A stretch of DNA of 47,508 nt. Origin: Candidatus Schekmanbacteria bacterium RIFCSPLOWO2_02_FULL_38_14. Its GTDB lineage: Bacteria > Schekmanbacteria > GWA2-38-11. Position numbers and translations under genes: made by a program. The stretch's first letter is position 1. The number at the start of each line of letters is the position of its first letter. Below, piece after piece: positions 18,317 through 26,247 of the stretch. The notes beneath the pieces were generated by a model. The model had not been told where the DNA came from, searched no databases, and saw only the letters and a program-made list of their open reading frames with translations. The stretch is taken from the NCBI GenBank assembly GCA_001790855.1, contig MGDH01000029.1, forward strand, positions 46,916 to 94,423, written 5' to 3'.

Positions 18317-19101
18317 TGGCACTTTCGCAAAACCAAATTATAGATATAGAAAATGTTTTACGAAATAGTTTAAGACACAAATTCCAAAACTACAATCCAG
18401 AACCAGCTTCAATGCCATTTCATACAAGGTTACTTGGCAAAGACAGATTGGCTTTGTACTCTTTTATCCATTCTCTAAATACGAATTTCGGCACAAGTAT
18501 TTTTGAGCCAGTTGCCTTAGCATTAGCTTCATCAAGTTTTACAAGTGCTGCATCAAAACAAACAGCGGGGACACAAATTTCTTCTGAAGCACATCATGTG
18601 ATTCAAAATATTATGGATGGTTTAGCTACAGCAACATCCTCACCAAACAAACCAGAAGAAATTATTGCAATCAAAGAAGTTTGCAGACAAGGCGAAATGA
18701 AAAAAGTGAAGCTTACAAAAGTTGACATCAAACTTGTAGCACATGACGGAACAATTTATCTCTTTGACCTAAAGACAGCCAAGCCAAATGCCGGTGGTTT
18801 TAAAGAATTTAAGCGGACTCTTTTAGAATGGATTGCTGCAACACTTGCAGGAAATCCAACTGCTGATGTTCAATCTTTCATTGCAATTCCTTACAACCCT
18901 TATGAACCAGAACCCTATAATCGTTGGACAATGAGAGGAATGTTAGACCTTGACAAAGAATTAAAAGTTGCAAGTGAGTTTTGGGATTTTATTGGCGGTG
19001 AAGGCGCATACCAAAATTTACTTGATATTTTTGAACGCATAGGGATTGAATTGCGAACAGAGATTGATGATTACTTCGCTCGATACAACAAGCAAAATTG
19101 A
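18316..19101 (+). CDS. TdeIII-family type II restriction endonuclease
   Basis: 261 residues. The N-terminal pattern (VLRNSLRHKFQNY, MPFHTRLLGKDRLALYSFIHSLNT, FGTSIFEPVA) matches my recollection of the TdeIII family, whose type member cuts GGNCC. A PD-(D/E)xK-like core is visible: KVDIKL with Asp137, then FDLKTAK with Asp151 and Lys153. Follows the methyltransferase and the 64-residue gene without gaps. Base and codon use resemble those two genes, not the rest of the window. The precise recognition site cannot be read from sequence. Confidence 0.8.
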   Translation: MALSQNQIIDIENVLRNSLRHKFQNYNPEPASMPFHTRLLGKDRLALYSFIHSLNTNFGTSIFEPVALALASSSFTSAASKQTAGTQISSEAHHVIQNIMDGLATATSSPNKPEEIIAIKEVCRQGEMKKVKLTKVDIKLVAHDGTIYLFDLKTAKPNAGGFKEFKRTLLEWIAATLAGNPTADVQSFIAIPYNPYEPEPYNRWTMRGMLDLDKELKVASEFWDFIGGEGAYQNLLDIFERIGIELRTEIDDYFARYNKQN

Positions 19102-19314
19102 AACGGCATATTTTCTTGAACACAGTCGGGCATCCGGCAACAAAAAAATTAAAAAAATTTTTTAAAAACTTCTTTAATCTCTCAAACATTATCTGCTCAT
19201 TCCAAAAATAATACCATCTGATTCTTTGAACCCCCTTTTCTGCAAGCCATCTTTTCTGCTTTACAGCTTACAGCTTATAATTTATAGCTATTTTTATTAT
19301 TTTAACTTGTAATT

Positions 19315-19335
19315 CCCTGTGGTCTTGCCACAGGG
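19315..19335. repeat. CCTGTGG palindrome (copy 1)
   Basis: CCCTGTGG-TCTTG-CCACAGGG, a perfect 8-bp-arm inverted repeat. The same palindrome with extended arms recurs at 33263-33287, after acr3, in the opposite orientation. Dispersed palindromic element; no T-run follows, so not an obvious terminator. Confidence 0.7.
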
Positions 19336-19338
19336 TAG

Positions 19339-19377
19339 TTCATTTGGAATTTGGGTTTTGTAATTTGGAATTTTAAA
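19339..19377 (+). repeat. AAATGTCAAA/TTTGAACTT-type dispersed repeat (partial copy)
   Basis: Sequence of the form TTTGGAATTTGGGTTTTG, related to the longer copies at 24069-24155 and 25449-25533 (and 27450-27476). It ends 3 bp before the ATG of the mocA-like gene, which has no Shine-Dalgarno sequence of its own. Confidence 0.5.
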
Positions 19378-19379
19378 AT

Positions 19380-19991
19380 ATGATTTACGCAATTCTTCTT
19401 GCTGCCGGTGAATCAAAGAGGATGGGGACACTAAAGCAGATTCTTCCCTTTGGTAAAAGCACAGTAATCGAAATCGTTATAGATTCTCTTTTGGAATCTG
19501 ATATAGAGAAAACAAAAGTTGTTCTTGGCTACAGGTCAGAAGAAATTTCAGGAGTAATTGGGAACAGGGAGGTTGATATTGTCATAAATAAAAATTACAA
19601 GAACGGAATGCTTTCTTCTATAAAATGCGGAATCTCCTCTCTGCCTGAAGACGCTGAGGCTTTTCTGCTCTGCCTTGTGGACCAGCCGGCAATAATGGCT
19701 TCAGATATTAATAAATTAATTAAGGCATATAAAAAATCAGGAAAGGGAATTATAATTCCGGCTTATAAGGGGAAGAGAGGCCATCCAATAGTCTTTGACA
19801 GAAAATATACAGATGATATCATCAATCTTAAGGAAGACGGTGATGGATTGAGGGAAGTAGTCTGGAAAAACTCTGATGATATTCTTGAGGTTGAGGTTGA
19901 AAATAATGCGGTAATTAAGGATATGGATAATATTGAAGAGTACAGGGAGATAGTAAAGATTACAAAGTGCAAAAGTCAAAATGAAAAATGA
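19380..19991 (+). CDS. MobA-like nucleotidyltransferase (MocA type)
   Basis: 203 residues. The N-terminal LLAAGESKRMG nucleotide-binding loop, followed by KQILPFG, and the FLLCLVDQPAI motif identify the MobA/MocA family; LVDQP is usual for MocA, which attaches CMP to molybdopterin for xanthine-dehydrogenase-type enzymes. xdhC follows 154 bp downstream. With the CoxM/CoxL stub at 16162 this marks the remains of a molybdo-hydroxylase locus. The ATG has no SD and is abutted by a dispersed repeat. Cytidylyl rather than guanylyl specificity is inferred from context. Confidence 0.82.
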   Translation: MIYAILLAAGESKRMGTLKQILPFGKSTVIEIVIDSLLESDIEKTKVVLGYRSEEISGVIGNREVDIVINKNYKNGMLSSIKCGISSLPEDAEAFLLCLVDQPAIMASDINKLIKAYKKSGKGIIIPAYKGKRGHPIVFDRKYTDDIINLKEDGDGLREVVWKNSDDILEVEVENNAVIKDMDNIEEYREIVKITKCKSQNEK

Positions 19992-20003
19992 TAAAAGATA
20001 CTT

Positions 20004-20094
20004 GTCATTGCGAGGAGCGAAGCAACGAAGCAATCTCTGCTTGAATGTTGGCTGTTGGCTTTTTTGAGATTACTTCGCTATCGCTCGTAATGAC
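20004..20094. repeat. GTCATTGCGAG inverted-repeat element (copy 1)
   Basis: Begins GTCATTGCGAGGAGCGAAGC and ends with the complement of that motif, TCGCTCGTAATGAC, giving an imperfect palindrome of about 90 bp. Other copies: 24684-24770 and 38208-38350, plus a fragment at about 26188-26205. It sits between mocA and xdhC. Widespread type of MITE- or REP-like element in uncultivated bacteria. Confidence 0.85.
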
Positions 20095-20145
20095 ATTCAT
20101 TGAGATTTATTCAGAAACTTATTTAGAAAAAAGAACTTTTTAATA

Positions 20146-20919
20146 ATGTTAGATATCTATAAAGAAATTGTCAGAATCAGAGAATCTGGGGAAAAGGCAG
20201 CGCTTGCCACAATAGTTTCAAGAAAGGGCTCGACTCCACGGAAAGAATCAGCAAAGATGCTGATTAAGAGTGACGGGTCAATCATCGGTTCAATAGGAGG
20301 CGGATGTGTTGAGGGACAGGTCTGGGATGACGCAAAAGAGGTTATTAAAAAAGGGAAATCAAAAATCCTCCATTTTGACCTTACAAATGAGGAGATTGCC
20401 CTTGACGGGCTTGCATGCGGAGGAAAGATGGATGTTTTAATAGAACCAATACTGCCTGTGCCAACAATGTTCATATTTGGCGCAGGACATATATCTCTGC
20501 CTCTCTGCAAGATTGCCAAGATTGCAGGATTCAGAGTTGTAATAATCGATGACCGCGATATTTTCGCAAACAGAGAGAGGTTTCCTGATGCAGATGAGAT
20601 AATTGTTGAAAGTTTTGAGACTGTTTTTAATAAACTCAGAATGAATGATTCCTCTTACCTTGTTATTGTTACCCGCGGACATCTTTATGATGAAAAGGTT
20701 CTGGAACTGTCTCTAAGAACCAAAACAAAATATGTTGGAATGATTGGAAGCAAAAGGAAGATAAAGACTATTTTTACTAATTTAAAATCCCGCGGAGCAA
20801 CACAGGCACAGTTAGAAAAAATTTATACCCCAATTGGCCTCCCAATAGATGCAGAAACTCCTGAGGAAATTGCAGTAAGCATCATGGCTGAAGTGATAAA
20901 AGTGAAGCAGGATGAATAG
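20146..20919 (+). CDS. XdhC/CoxI-family molybdo-enzyme maturation protein
   Basis: 257 residues. XdhC binds the molybdenum cofactor, promotes its sulfuration and inserts it in xanthine-dehydrogenase-type enzymes. The N-terminal domain has LATIVSRKGSTPRKESAKM and GSIGGGCVEGQVW; the C-terminal domain is a Rossmann fold starting MFIFGAGHISLPLCKIA and ending YVGMIGSKRK and PIGLPIDAETPEEIAVSIMAE. Lies downstream of mocA. A target enzyme is not intact in this window, so it may serve one elsewhere. Confidence 0.93.
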   Translation: MLDIYKEIVRIRESGEKAALATIVSRKGSTPRKESAKMLIKSDGSIIGSIGGGCVEGQVWDDAKEVIKKGKSKILHFDLTNEEIALDGLACGGKMDVLIEPILPVPTMFIFGAGHISLPLCKIAKIAGFRVVIIDDRDIFANRERFPDADEIIVESFETVFNKLRMNDSSYLVIVTRGHLYDEKVLELSLRTKTKYVGMIGSKRKIKTIFTNLKSRGATQAQLEKIYTPIGLPIDAETPEEIAVSIMAEVIKVKQDE

Positions 20920-20941
20920 CCATTCAATAAAGAAGCTGTAA

Positions 20942-22117
20942 TCACAATTTTGCAAACTCTCTCTTAACCTCTTCAAGCTTTTCTGGATTCAAGAATAAGT
21001 CAAGAGCGGTTAATGCAAGGGCTTTTGCCCCGGCAATCAAGCCTTCATCTCCTTGGGAAGAAATTGCAGCCTGTGCAAACTCTTTTGAATGGGTTGGCGG
21101 AGCATCATTGCAGATTTTTATGTTTGGATGGATTGTAGGAAGTATATGGCTTACATTTCCAATATCAGAAGAACCCGTGCCACGCTCTTCCTGAAGGGAT
21201 TCTTTTATATTTAAAAATTCAAGGCTTTCCCTGAATAGATTTTCCAAAGCCTTGTTGTGCTTCATTGGATAATACCTGTTCTCTCCCATTTCTATTTCAA
21301 TCCTGCACCCTGTTGCTGTTGCGCCTGCCTGTGCGCATGCCTTGACTTTTTCAATGAGAGTTTCAAGATAGTCTTTGTCTTTTGTCCTTACATAAAACCA
21401 GCAGGATGCAAAGGCAGGAATAATATTTGGCCTTTCTCCTCCATCAGTTATTATTCCGTGAATTCTTACATCGCTTGGAAGCTGCTGACGGAGGGCATTT
21501 ATGTTATTAAATGTAAGAATCACAGCATCAAGGGCATTTCTGCCAAGAAAAGGAGATGCAGCAGCGTGTGCGCTCTGTCCGTAGAACTTAAACCTCATCT
21601 GAACATTTGCAAGAAAATTTGCCCTTGCCTTTGTCTTGATGTCAGGGTGAATCATCATTGCAGTATCAACACCATTAAAAACTCCAGCTTTGATGAGCGA
21701 GAGTTTGCCTCCTCCGCCTTCCTCAGCAGGAGTGCCAACTACAAGAATCCTTCCAAAATCACTTTTTAAAACCCTTGCAAGTGCCGCAGCTGCGCCGCAG
21801 CTTGCAGGCCCGATTATGTTGTGTCCGCAGCCGTGACCAATCCCGGGCAGGGCATCGTACTCAGCAAAAAAAGCTATGCAGGGTTTATTTTTTGCTTCCC
21901 TTGGGAACTGTGCAACAAAAGCGGTCTCCATTGAAGCTACGCTAATCTTTATGTCAAAGCCGTTTTCTTTTAAAAAATCTGTAAGCCACTTGCAGGCTTT
22001 ATATTCATTAAAGCCAAGCTCAGGGTTGCTGTGAATATTATGGCTTAGAATTATAAGCTCTTTTTTAATTGCATCTACAGCAGCTATTATTTCATTTTTT
22101 ATCTTCTGAGTTTCCAT
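20942..22117 (-). CDS. M20 family amidohydrolase/aminoacylase
   Basis: 391 residues, typical for M20D. These metal-dependent hydrolases remove N-acyl groups from amino acids or cleave peptides. Metal-binding motifs are visible: GHGCGHN, TPAEEGGGGK, MIHPD, and GTGSSDIGNVSHILP near the C-terminus; the start HNIHSNPELGFNEYK is the family N-terminus. Convergent with xdhC (22 bp between stops) and divergent from the flavin reductase gene at 22336. M20 hydrolases often sit near molybdo-hydroxylase loci for purine or amidase catabolism, but the substrate is unknown. Confidence 0.9.
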   Translation of the reverse strand: METQKIKNEIIAAVDAIKKELIILSHNIHSNPELGFNEYKACKWLTDFLKENGFDIKISVASMETAFVAQFPREAKNKPCIAFFAEYDALPGIGHGCGHNIIGPASCGAAAALARVLKSDFGRILVVGTPAEEGGGGKLSLIKAGVFNGVDTAMMIHPDIKTKARANFLANVQMRFKFYGQSAHAAASPFLGRNALDAVILTFNNINALRQQLPSDVRIHGIITDGGERPNIIPAFASCWFYVRTKDKDYLETLIEKVKACAQAGATATGCRIEIEMGENRYYPMKHNKALENLFRESLEFLNIKESLQEERGTGSSDIGNVSHILPTIHPNIKICNDAPPTHSKEFAQAAISSQGDEGLIAGAKALALTALDLFLNPEKLEEVKREFAKL

Positions 22118-22279
22118 TCACTTTCTACCTCTGGTTATTATTTGGTTATTTTTCATTATGATAAAAAAATATTTTAAAATAAATCTATCTGATTGTTTCC
22201 TTTTTATCAGGATATTCTTAATTTATCAACCTCTTCTATTCAATAGAATTCAAGAAGGATTAATAAAAATTTCATTGCC

Positions 22280-22308
22280 TTGACAAAGGGTAAAGTCCTA
22301 AGTAAATT
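22280..22308 (+). promoter_or_regulatory. Sigma-70-like promoter for the flavin reductase/GNAT gene
   Basis: TTGACA (22280-22285), a 17-bp spacer and TAAATT (22303-22308), 28 bp before the TTG start. Confidence 0.5.
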
Positions 22309-22335
22309 TGGTATAGGTTAAAAAGGAATAAAGTT

Positions 22336-24054
22336 TTGTATCTACCTCTAAAAGATAACAGCACTGTGGCAATAATTGGCGGAGGACCTGCAGGGTCAAG
22401 CTGCGCAATTAAACTTCTTCAGGAATCTAAAAATCTTGGCAGGAAACTGCGGGTTGTGATTTTTGAAGGCAAGGATTATGATATCCACTTTAACCAGTGT
22501 GTGGGGGTATTATCGCCTCCCCTGCAATCAATCCTTGAAAAAGAACTAGGGCTATTCCTGCCATCTGAATTAATCAAGAGACAGATTTATGGCTACAGGC
22601 TCCATGGTCCAGGACAGGAAATACTTCTTGTGGGTCAGGACGCTTCAGAACCAACCTATACTGTAAGACGAGTCAAGTTTGATAAATATCTCCTTAATTG
22701 TGCTAGAGAATTGGGGGCAGAGGTTTTAAGAACCCGTGTTTCATACCTTGAGTTTATCCGGAAAGAAGGAATAGATGAGGTAAGGATTTATAGCGATAGC
22801 ACATATCTTAAAGCTGATGTTGTAGTTGGTGCCTTTGGACTTGATGAGATGATGCTAAGCGTTCTTGAAGAAGCAACATCAAAAGACGGAAACTATTCAA
22901 GACCCAATAAAGTGCTTAAAACTTATATTGCAAAGTTCCATACAACAGGAGGGTTTATCAGGCAGAAGCTGGGGAATATAATCTATGCATACCTTGTCCC
23001 TGTTTTGGTACCAAACATAGAGTTTGGTGCAATAACTCCAAAGGCTGACCACATCATAATAAATATTGCCGGAGAAAAAGTAAGTTCCTCTGATATGGAT
23101 GCATTCCTTTCTCTTCCAGAGGTAAAAGAGCATCTGCCGGAATTTAACAGAGATGAAATGTTTTATTATGAAGGCAGATTTCCGACAGCGCCTGCAAGAA
23201 ACCCCTTTGGCTACAGGTATGTTACTGCTGGTGATGCAACAGGCTGGATGAGGCCATTCAAAGGAAAGGGGATTAACGTTGCCATTGTGACCGGTATTAA
23301 AGCAGCAGAGACAATGCTTGAGTTTGGTATAAACAGGGAAGCCTTTGAGAATTATGCAAACAGTTGCAGGGAACTATTGGATGACTACATTTATGGCTCT
23401 GGTGTCAGATTACTTTGTAAATACGGTCCAAGCCTTGTTCTGACTCATCTGATTGAGCTTGCAAAGGTTAATCCATCAATCTATGAAGCGCTTTATAATT
23501 CTGTTTCAGGTCAGGAAACATATAAGAATATAATCAAGAGCATGTTCAAACCAGTGTTAATAAGAAAAATGGCTCAGGGAGTTATAAAAAGTTATTTACA
23601 AAAAAAAGGAGGTAAGATGAGTGAAGTTAAAATAAGAAAATTAACAACCCGGGATATTGATTCAGTTATGAAAATTGACGAGAAAATCACGGGAAAACCA
23701 CAGGAAGCCTACTGGGCTGGAAAAATAGCGTCTTATCTTTCAAGAGAGCCTGATGCCTGTCTTGCAGCTGAGATTGAAAACAAAGTCGTGGGATTCCTTC
23801 TTGGGGACATAAGGGGATGGGAATACACAATTCCCTTATGTGGATGGATTGATATAATGGGAGTTGATATTAACTACCAGGGAAAAGGCGTAGGAAAGAT
23901 GCTGGTAGAATCACTTTTTGAATATTTTAAGAGCAGTGGAGTTGAAACCGTGATGACAGTAGTTGACTGGAATGATGGGGATTTGATTGATTATTTTCGC
24001 TCACATGGGTTTGAAAGAGGAGAATACATCAACCTGGTGAAGAAGCTGAAGTAG
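22336..24054 (+). CDS. Geranylgeranyl-reductase-like flavoprotein fused to a GNAT domain
   Basis: 572 residues from a TTG start. Residues 9-425 form an FAD/NAD(P) oxidoreductase of the geranylgeranyl reductase group: VAIIGGGPAGSSCAIKLL dinucleotide fold, FNQCVGVLSPPL, RRVKFDKYLL and VTAGDATGWMRPFKGKG. Residues 428-572 form a GNAT acetyltransferase (VDINYQGKGVGKMLVESL). The join is suspicious: GGAGGT at 23608-23613 precedes an in-frame ATG at 23617, so the GNAT may also be made separately, or two genes fused when a stop was lost. Substrates unknown; isoprenoid saturation is a family possibility only. Confidence 0.8.
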   Translation: MYLPLKDNSTVAIIGGGPAGSSCAIKLLQESKNLGRKLRVVIFEGKDYDIHFNQCVGVLSPPLQSILEKELGLFLPSELIKRQIYGYRLHGPGQEILLVGQDASEPTYTVRRVKFDKYLLNCARELGAEVLRTRVSYLEFIRKEGIDEVRIYSDSTYLKADVVVGAFGLDEMMLSVLEEATSKDGNYSRPNKVLKTYIAKFHTTGGFIRQKLGNIIYAYLVPVLVPNIEFGAITPKADHIIINIAGEKVSSSDMDAFLSLPEVKEHLPEFNRDEMFYYEGRFPTAPARNPFGYRYVTAGDATGWMRPFKGKGINVAIVTGIKAAETMLEFGINREAFENYANSCRELLDDYIYGSGVRLLCKYGPSLVLTHLIELAKVNPSIYEALYNSVSGQETYKNIIKSMFKPVLIRKMAQGVIKSYLQKKGGKMSEVKIRKLTTRDIDSVMKIDEKITGKPQEAYWAGKIASYLSREPDACLAAEIENKVVGFLLGDIRGWEYTIPLCGWIDIMGVDINYQGKGVGKMLVESLFEYFKSSGVETVMTVVDWNDGDLIDYFRSHGFERGEYINLVKKLK

Positions 24055-24068
24055 CAACTATAAAAAAA

Positions 24069-24155
24069 TTCAAATGTCAAAGCTCAAAGTTCAAATAAAA
24101 TCCAAAGTCTAAATGACTAAAACTTTTGAAATTTGGATTTTGGTATTTGAACTTA
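24069..24155. repeat. AAATGTCAAA...TTTGAACTT inverted repeat (copy 2)
   Basis: Starts TTCAAATGTCAAAGC and ends GGTATTTGAACTT, forming an imperfect inverted repeat of about 85 bp between the flavin reductase gene and lpdD. It ends 13 bp before the lpdD ATG, which lacks an SD. Related copies at 25449-25533 and, partial, at 19339 and 27450. Confidence 0.7.
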
Positions 24156-24167
24156 TAAATAAAATAT

Positions 24168-24542
24168 ATGTCTTTAGAATTAAAAATTGGTAAAGGAAAA
24201 TGCCAGATTTATGTTGAGGCTCACTCCTACAGTGATGGTTTGAGTATCCTCCTTCACGGTGGGGACAAATCCCATATTGGCGCTGTTGCCATCAGCATAC
24301 CAAGACAGAGTCTTAAAGAGAAAAGAGTGACAAGTTGTTCTACATCAATTCTTACCATTACAGGGCATAAGGATGACATAATAGCAAGGGAGATGTCTGA
24401 AACTGTTTGCAGGAGTATTAAGAAAACCATTGTTGTAGTTGCAGGTGTTCATATAAACAGAGCTTCATCAGAAGATATTAAAAATGTGATGAGGAATTGC
24501 AGAAAGGCTTCTAAAAAACTGATTGAATTATTTAATGTTTGA
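24168..24542 (+). CDS. LpdD-like prenylated-flavin chaperone
   Basis: 124 residues. Motifs GGDKSHIGAVAISIP, STSILTITGHKDD and VVVAGVHINRAS match my knowledge of the LpdD family, small proteins encoded with UbiX (LpdB) and UbiD (LpdC) in gallate decarboxylase clusters and thought to handle prenyl-FMN. ubiX follows 297 bp downstream, supporting the call. The UbiD-family enzyme nearest in this window is at 8458. The start has no SD and is preceded by a dispersed repeat. Confidence 0.8.
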   Translation: MSLELKIGKGKCQIYVEAHSYSDGLSILLHGGDKSHIGAVAISIPRQSLKEKRVTSCSTSILTITGHKDDIIAREMSETVCRSIKKTIVVVAGVHINRASSEDIKNVMRNCRKASKKLIELFNV

Positions 24543-24616
24543 CTTTATGAGAGGTCTTTGAATAAGTATTTTATCAGGTATACTATTAATCAAGAACTCA
24601 TAGTCATTGGCTTTTT

Positions 24617-24816
24617 TGTAGAAACAGACCTTTAGGTCTGTTGGTAACAGGTCTAAATAGGTTGTTGAAAGACTCGTAACATTGTCATTGCGAGCAAAGC
24701 GAAGCAATCTCAGTTTTACGCAAATCAATGAGTTAGAGATTGCCACGTCGCTGTCGCTCCTCGCAATGACAGCGAATAGGAACTTTTTCAACAGGTCTAA
24801 AGACCTATTTCTACAT
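24617..24816. repeat. Nested palindromic repeat block between lpdD and ubiX
   Basis: An outer inverted repeat starts TGTAGAAACAGACC (24617) and ends GACCTATTTCTACA (to about 24815), with inner TTGTTGAAAG / CTTTTTCAAC arms. Inside it lies a full copy of the GTCATTGCGAG element (24684-24770). The outer family recurs as a compact palindrome at 30101-30132 in front of modA. One element has apparently inserted within another. Confidence 0.75.
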
Positions 24817-24839
24817 TTTTAAAAAGAAAACTGAAAGCT

Positions 24840-25415
24840 ATGCAGAAATTTAAACTCATTGTCGGTATAACAGGAGCAACAGGGGTTGTTTACGGAATAA
24901 AACTCCTTGAGTATCTTTCAAAAAATGATTCTGTTGAAACATCGCTTGTTATAACAGAGGCGGCACAGATTACAATAAAGCACGAGACTGATTTTAAGAT
25001 AGACAAGATAAAATCATTGGCAGATAAAGTTTATGACATTGATGATATCGGCGCGCCGCTTGCAAGCGGTTCATTCAAGAGAGATGGGATGGTAATTGTT
25101 CCATGCAGTGTAAAAACAATGTCAGCCCTTGCTAATTCTCTGGCTATGAATCTGCTTTTGCGTGCCGGGGATGTGACATTGAAAGAAAAAAAGCCACTAA
25201 TTCTTGCAATAAGAGAGACTCCGCTTCATCTCGGGCATTTGAGAAACATGGTACAGCTTTCTGAGATGGGAGCTGTAATTTTACCACTCTGTCCTTCATT
25301 CTATCACAAGCCCAGGACTATTGATGAGATGGTTGGTTTTACGGTAGGAAGAATTCTTGACCTTTTTGGAATTGATAATACGCTTACAAAGGAATACCTG
25401 GGGAGCAATAAATAA
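24840..25415 (+). CDS. ubiX: Flavin prenyltransferase UbiX
   Basis: 191 residues. UbiX joins dimethylallyl monophosphate to FMN, making the prenyl-FMN cofactor for UbiD decarboxylases. Signatures: N-terminal VGITGATGVVYGIKLLEYL, the IVPCSVKTMSALANSLA loop, RAGDVTLKEKKPLILAIRETP and LGHLRNMVQLSEMGAVILP. Normal length. It follows lpdD and precedes thyX; repeats occupy the gaps, so co-transcription is uncertain. Confidence 0.96.
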   Translation: MQKFKLIVGITGATGVVYGIKLLEYLSKNDSVETSLVITEAAQITIKHETDFKIDKIKSLADKVYDIDDIGAPLASGSFKRDGMVIVPCSVKTMSALANSLAMNLLLRAGDVTLKEKKPLILAIRETPLHLGHLRNMVQLSEMGAVILPLCPSFYHKPRTIDEMVGFTVGRILDLFGIDNTLTKEYLGSNK

Positions 25416-25448
25416 ATACACTAACTGTATTAATAAGTGGAGTTAATC

Positions 25449-25533
25449 TCAAATGTCAAAGCACAAATAACTAAAACCCTTAATATTTGGATTTTGACAT
25501 TCATTTGACATTTTGGTTTTGACATTTGAACTT
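25449..25533. repeat. AAATGTCAAA...TTTGAACTT inverted repeat (copy 3)
   Basis: Starts CAAATGTCAAAGCAC and ends GACATTTGAACTT, with an internal TTTGACATTTTGG unit. It ends about 10 bp before the ATG of thyX. Same family and same relation to a start codon as at 24069 and 19339. Confidence 0.7.
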
Positions 25534-25543
25534 ATCTACAATT

Positions 25544-26173
25544 ATGAAACCAAATTTTCAGGTTGATCTACTTGCCATTACCCCTGACTGCGAGAAGCTC
25601 ATTGAAGAAGCAGGAAGAACCTGCTATCTGTCTTTTGGAAAAATAGGAAAAGGTTCAGAAAAAAAATTTATCAAAATGCTGATTAAAAGCGGGCATCTTT
25701 CTGTCCTTGAACACGCCTACGCGACTTTCAGGATAAAAGGAGGTTCAAGAGCTTTTACCCACCAGCTTGTAAGGCACAGAATTTGTTCTTTTTCCCAGCA
25801 GTCGCAAAGATATGTGAGCGAGAAGGAATTTGACTTCATAACCCCTCATTCAATCAGAAAAAATTCTGAGGCTCTGAAACTTTTCAATGAGACAATGGAG
25901 CTTTTAAAGGAAAACTATCAGAAGCTTCAGGCTATGGGGATTAAAAATGAAGATGCAAGATTTGTCCTGCCAAATGCCATTAAGAGCGAGATTGTAATCT
26001 CAGCAAACTTAAGAGAATGGCGCTACATCCTTCAGCTCCGCTGTGCGCCTGATGCGCAGTGGGAAATAAGAGGAATTTGCAATGAGATTCTAAAGATTTT
26101 AAAAAAAGAGGCTCCTGTTGTGTTTGAAGATTTTGAATTAGATGGAGATAAGAAAGTAGCAATAGTAAAATAA
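25544..26173 (+). CDS. thyX: Flavin-dependent thymidylate synthase ThyX
   Basis: About 209 residues from the ATG at 25544; an in-frame TTG at 25526 lies inside a dispersed repeat and is unlikely to be the start. ThyX makes dTMP from dUMP with FAD and methylene-tetrahydrofolate. The diagnostic motif RHR-x7-S is present as RHRICSFSQQS, preceded by FRIKGGSRAFTHQL and followed by QSQRY; the C-terminal LRCAPDAQWEIR strand is also typical. No thyA is in this window. Confidence 0.95.
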   Translation: MKPNFQVDLLAITPDCEKLIEEAGRTCYLSFGKIGKGSEKKFIKMLIKSGHLSVLEHAYATFRIKGGSRAFTHQLVRHRICSFSQQSQRYVSEKEFDFITPHSIRKNSEALKLFNETMELLKENYQKLQAMGIKNEDARFVLPNAIKSEIVISANLREWRYILQLRCAPDAQWEIRGICNEILKILKKEAPVVFEDFELDGDKKVAIVK

Positions 26174-26247
26174 TCTACTATCTAATGATGTCATTGCTAG
26201 GAGCGAAATTCCTCAAGAAATTTTAAGCTAAAATTGGCAGAGAGATA

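Larger units (their letters stand above)
19102..19379. other. Gene-free spacer with three repeat types
   Basis: After the endonuclease stop comes an A/T-rich stretch, then AGCTTATAATTTATAGC-type repeat units (about 19256-19300), the CCTGTGG palindrome (19315-19335) and a copy of the TTTGGAATTTGG-type repeat that runs up to the mocA start. No gene is seen. Confidence 0.6.

Noticed and set aside
16533..19101. Restriction-modification unit as part of a larger defence island
   Set aside because: No other defence genes, integrase or phage genes flank it; it appears to be a single three-gene unit.
20004..20094. GTCATTGCGAG element as a structured ncRNA or CRISPR repeat
   Set aside because: Copies are dispersed, of unequal length and palindromic with variable centres; there are no regularly spaced repeats and no spacers.
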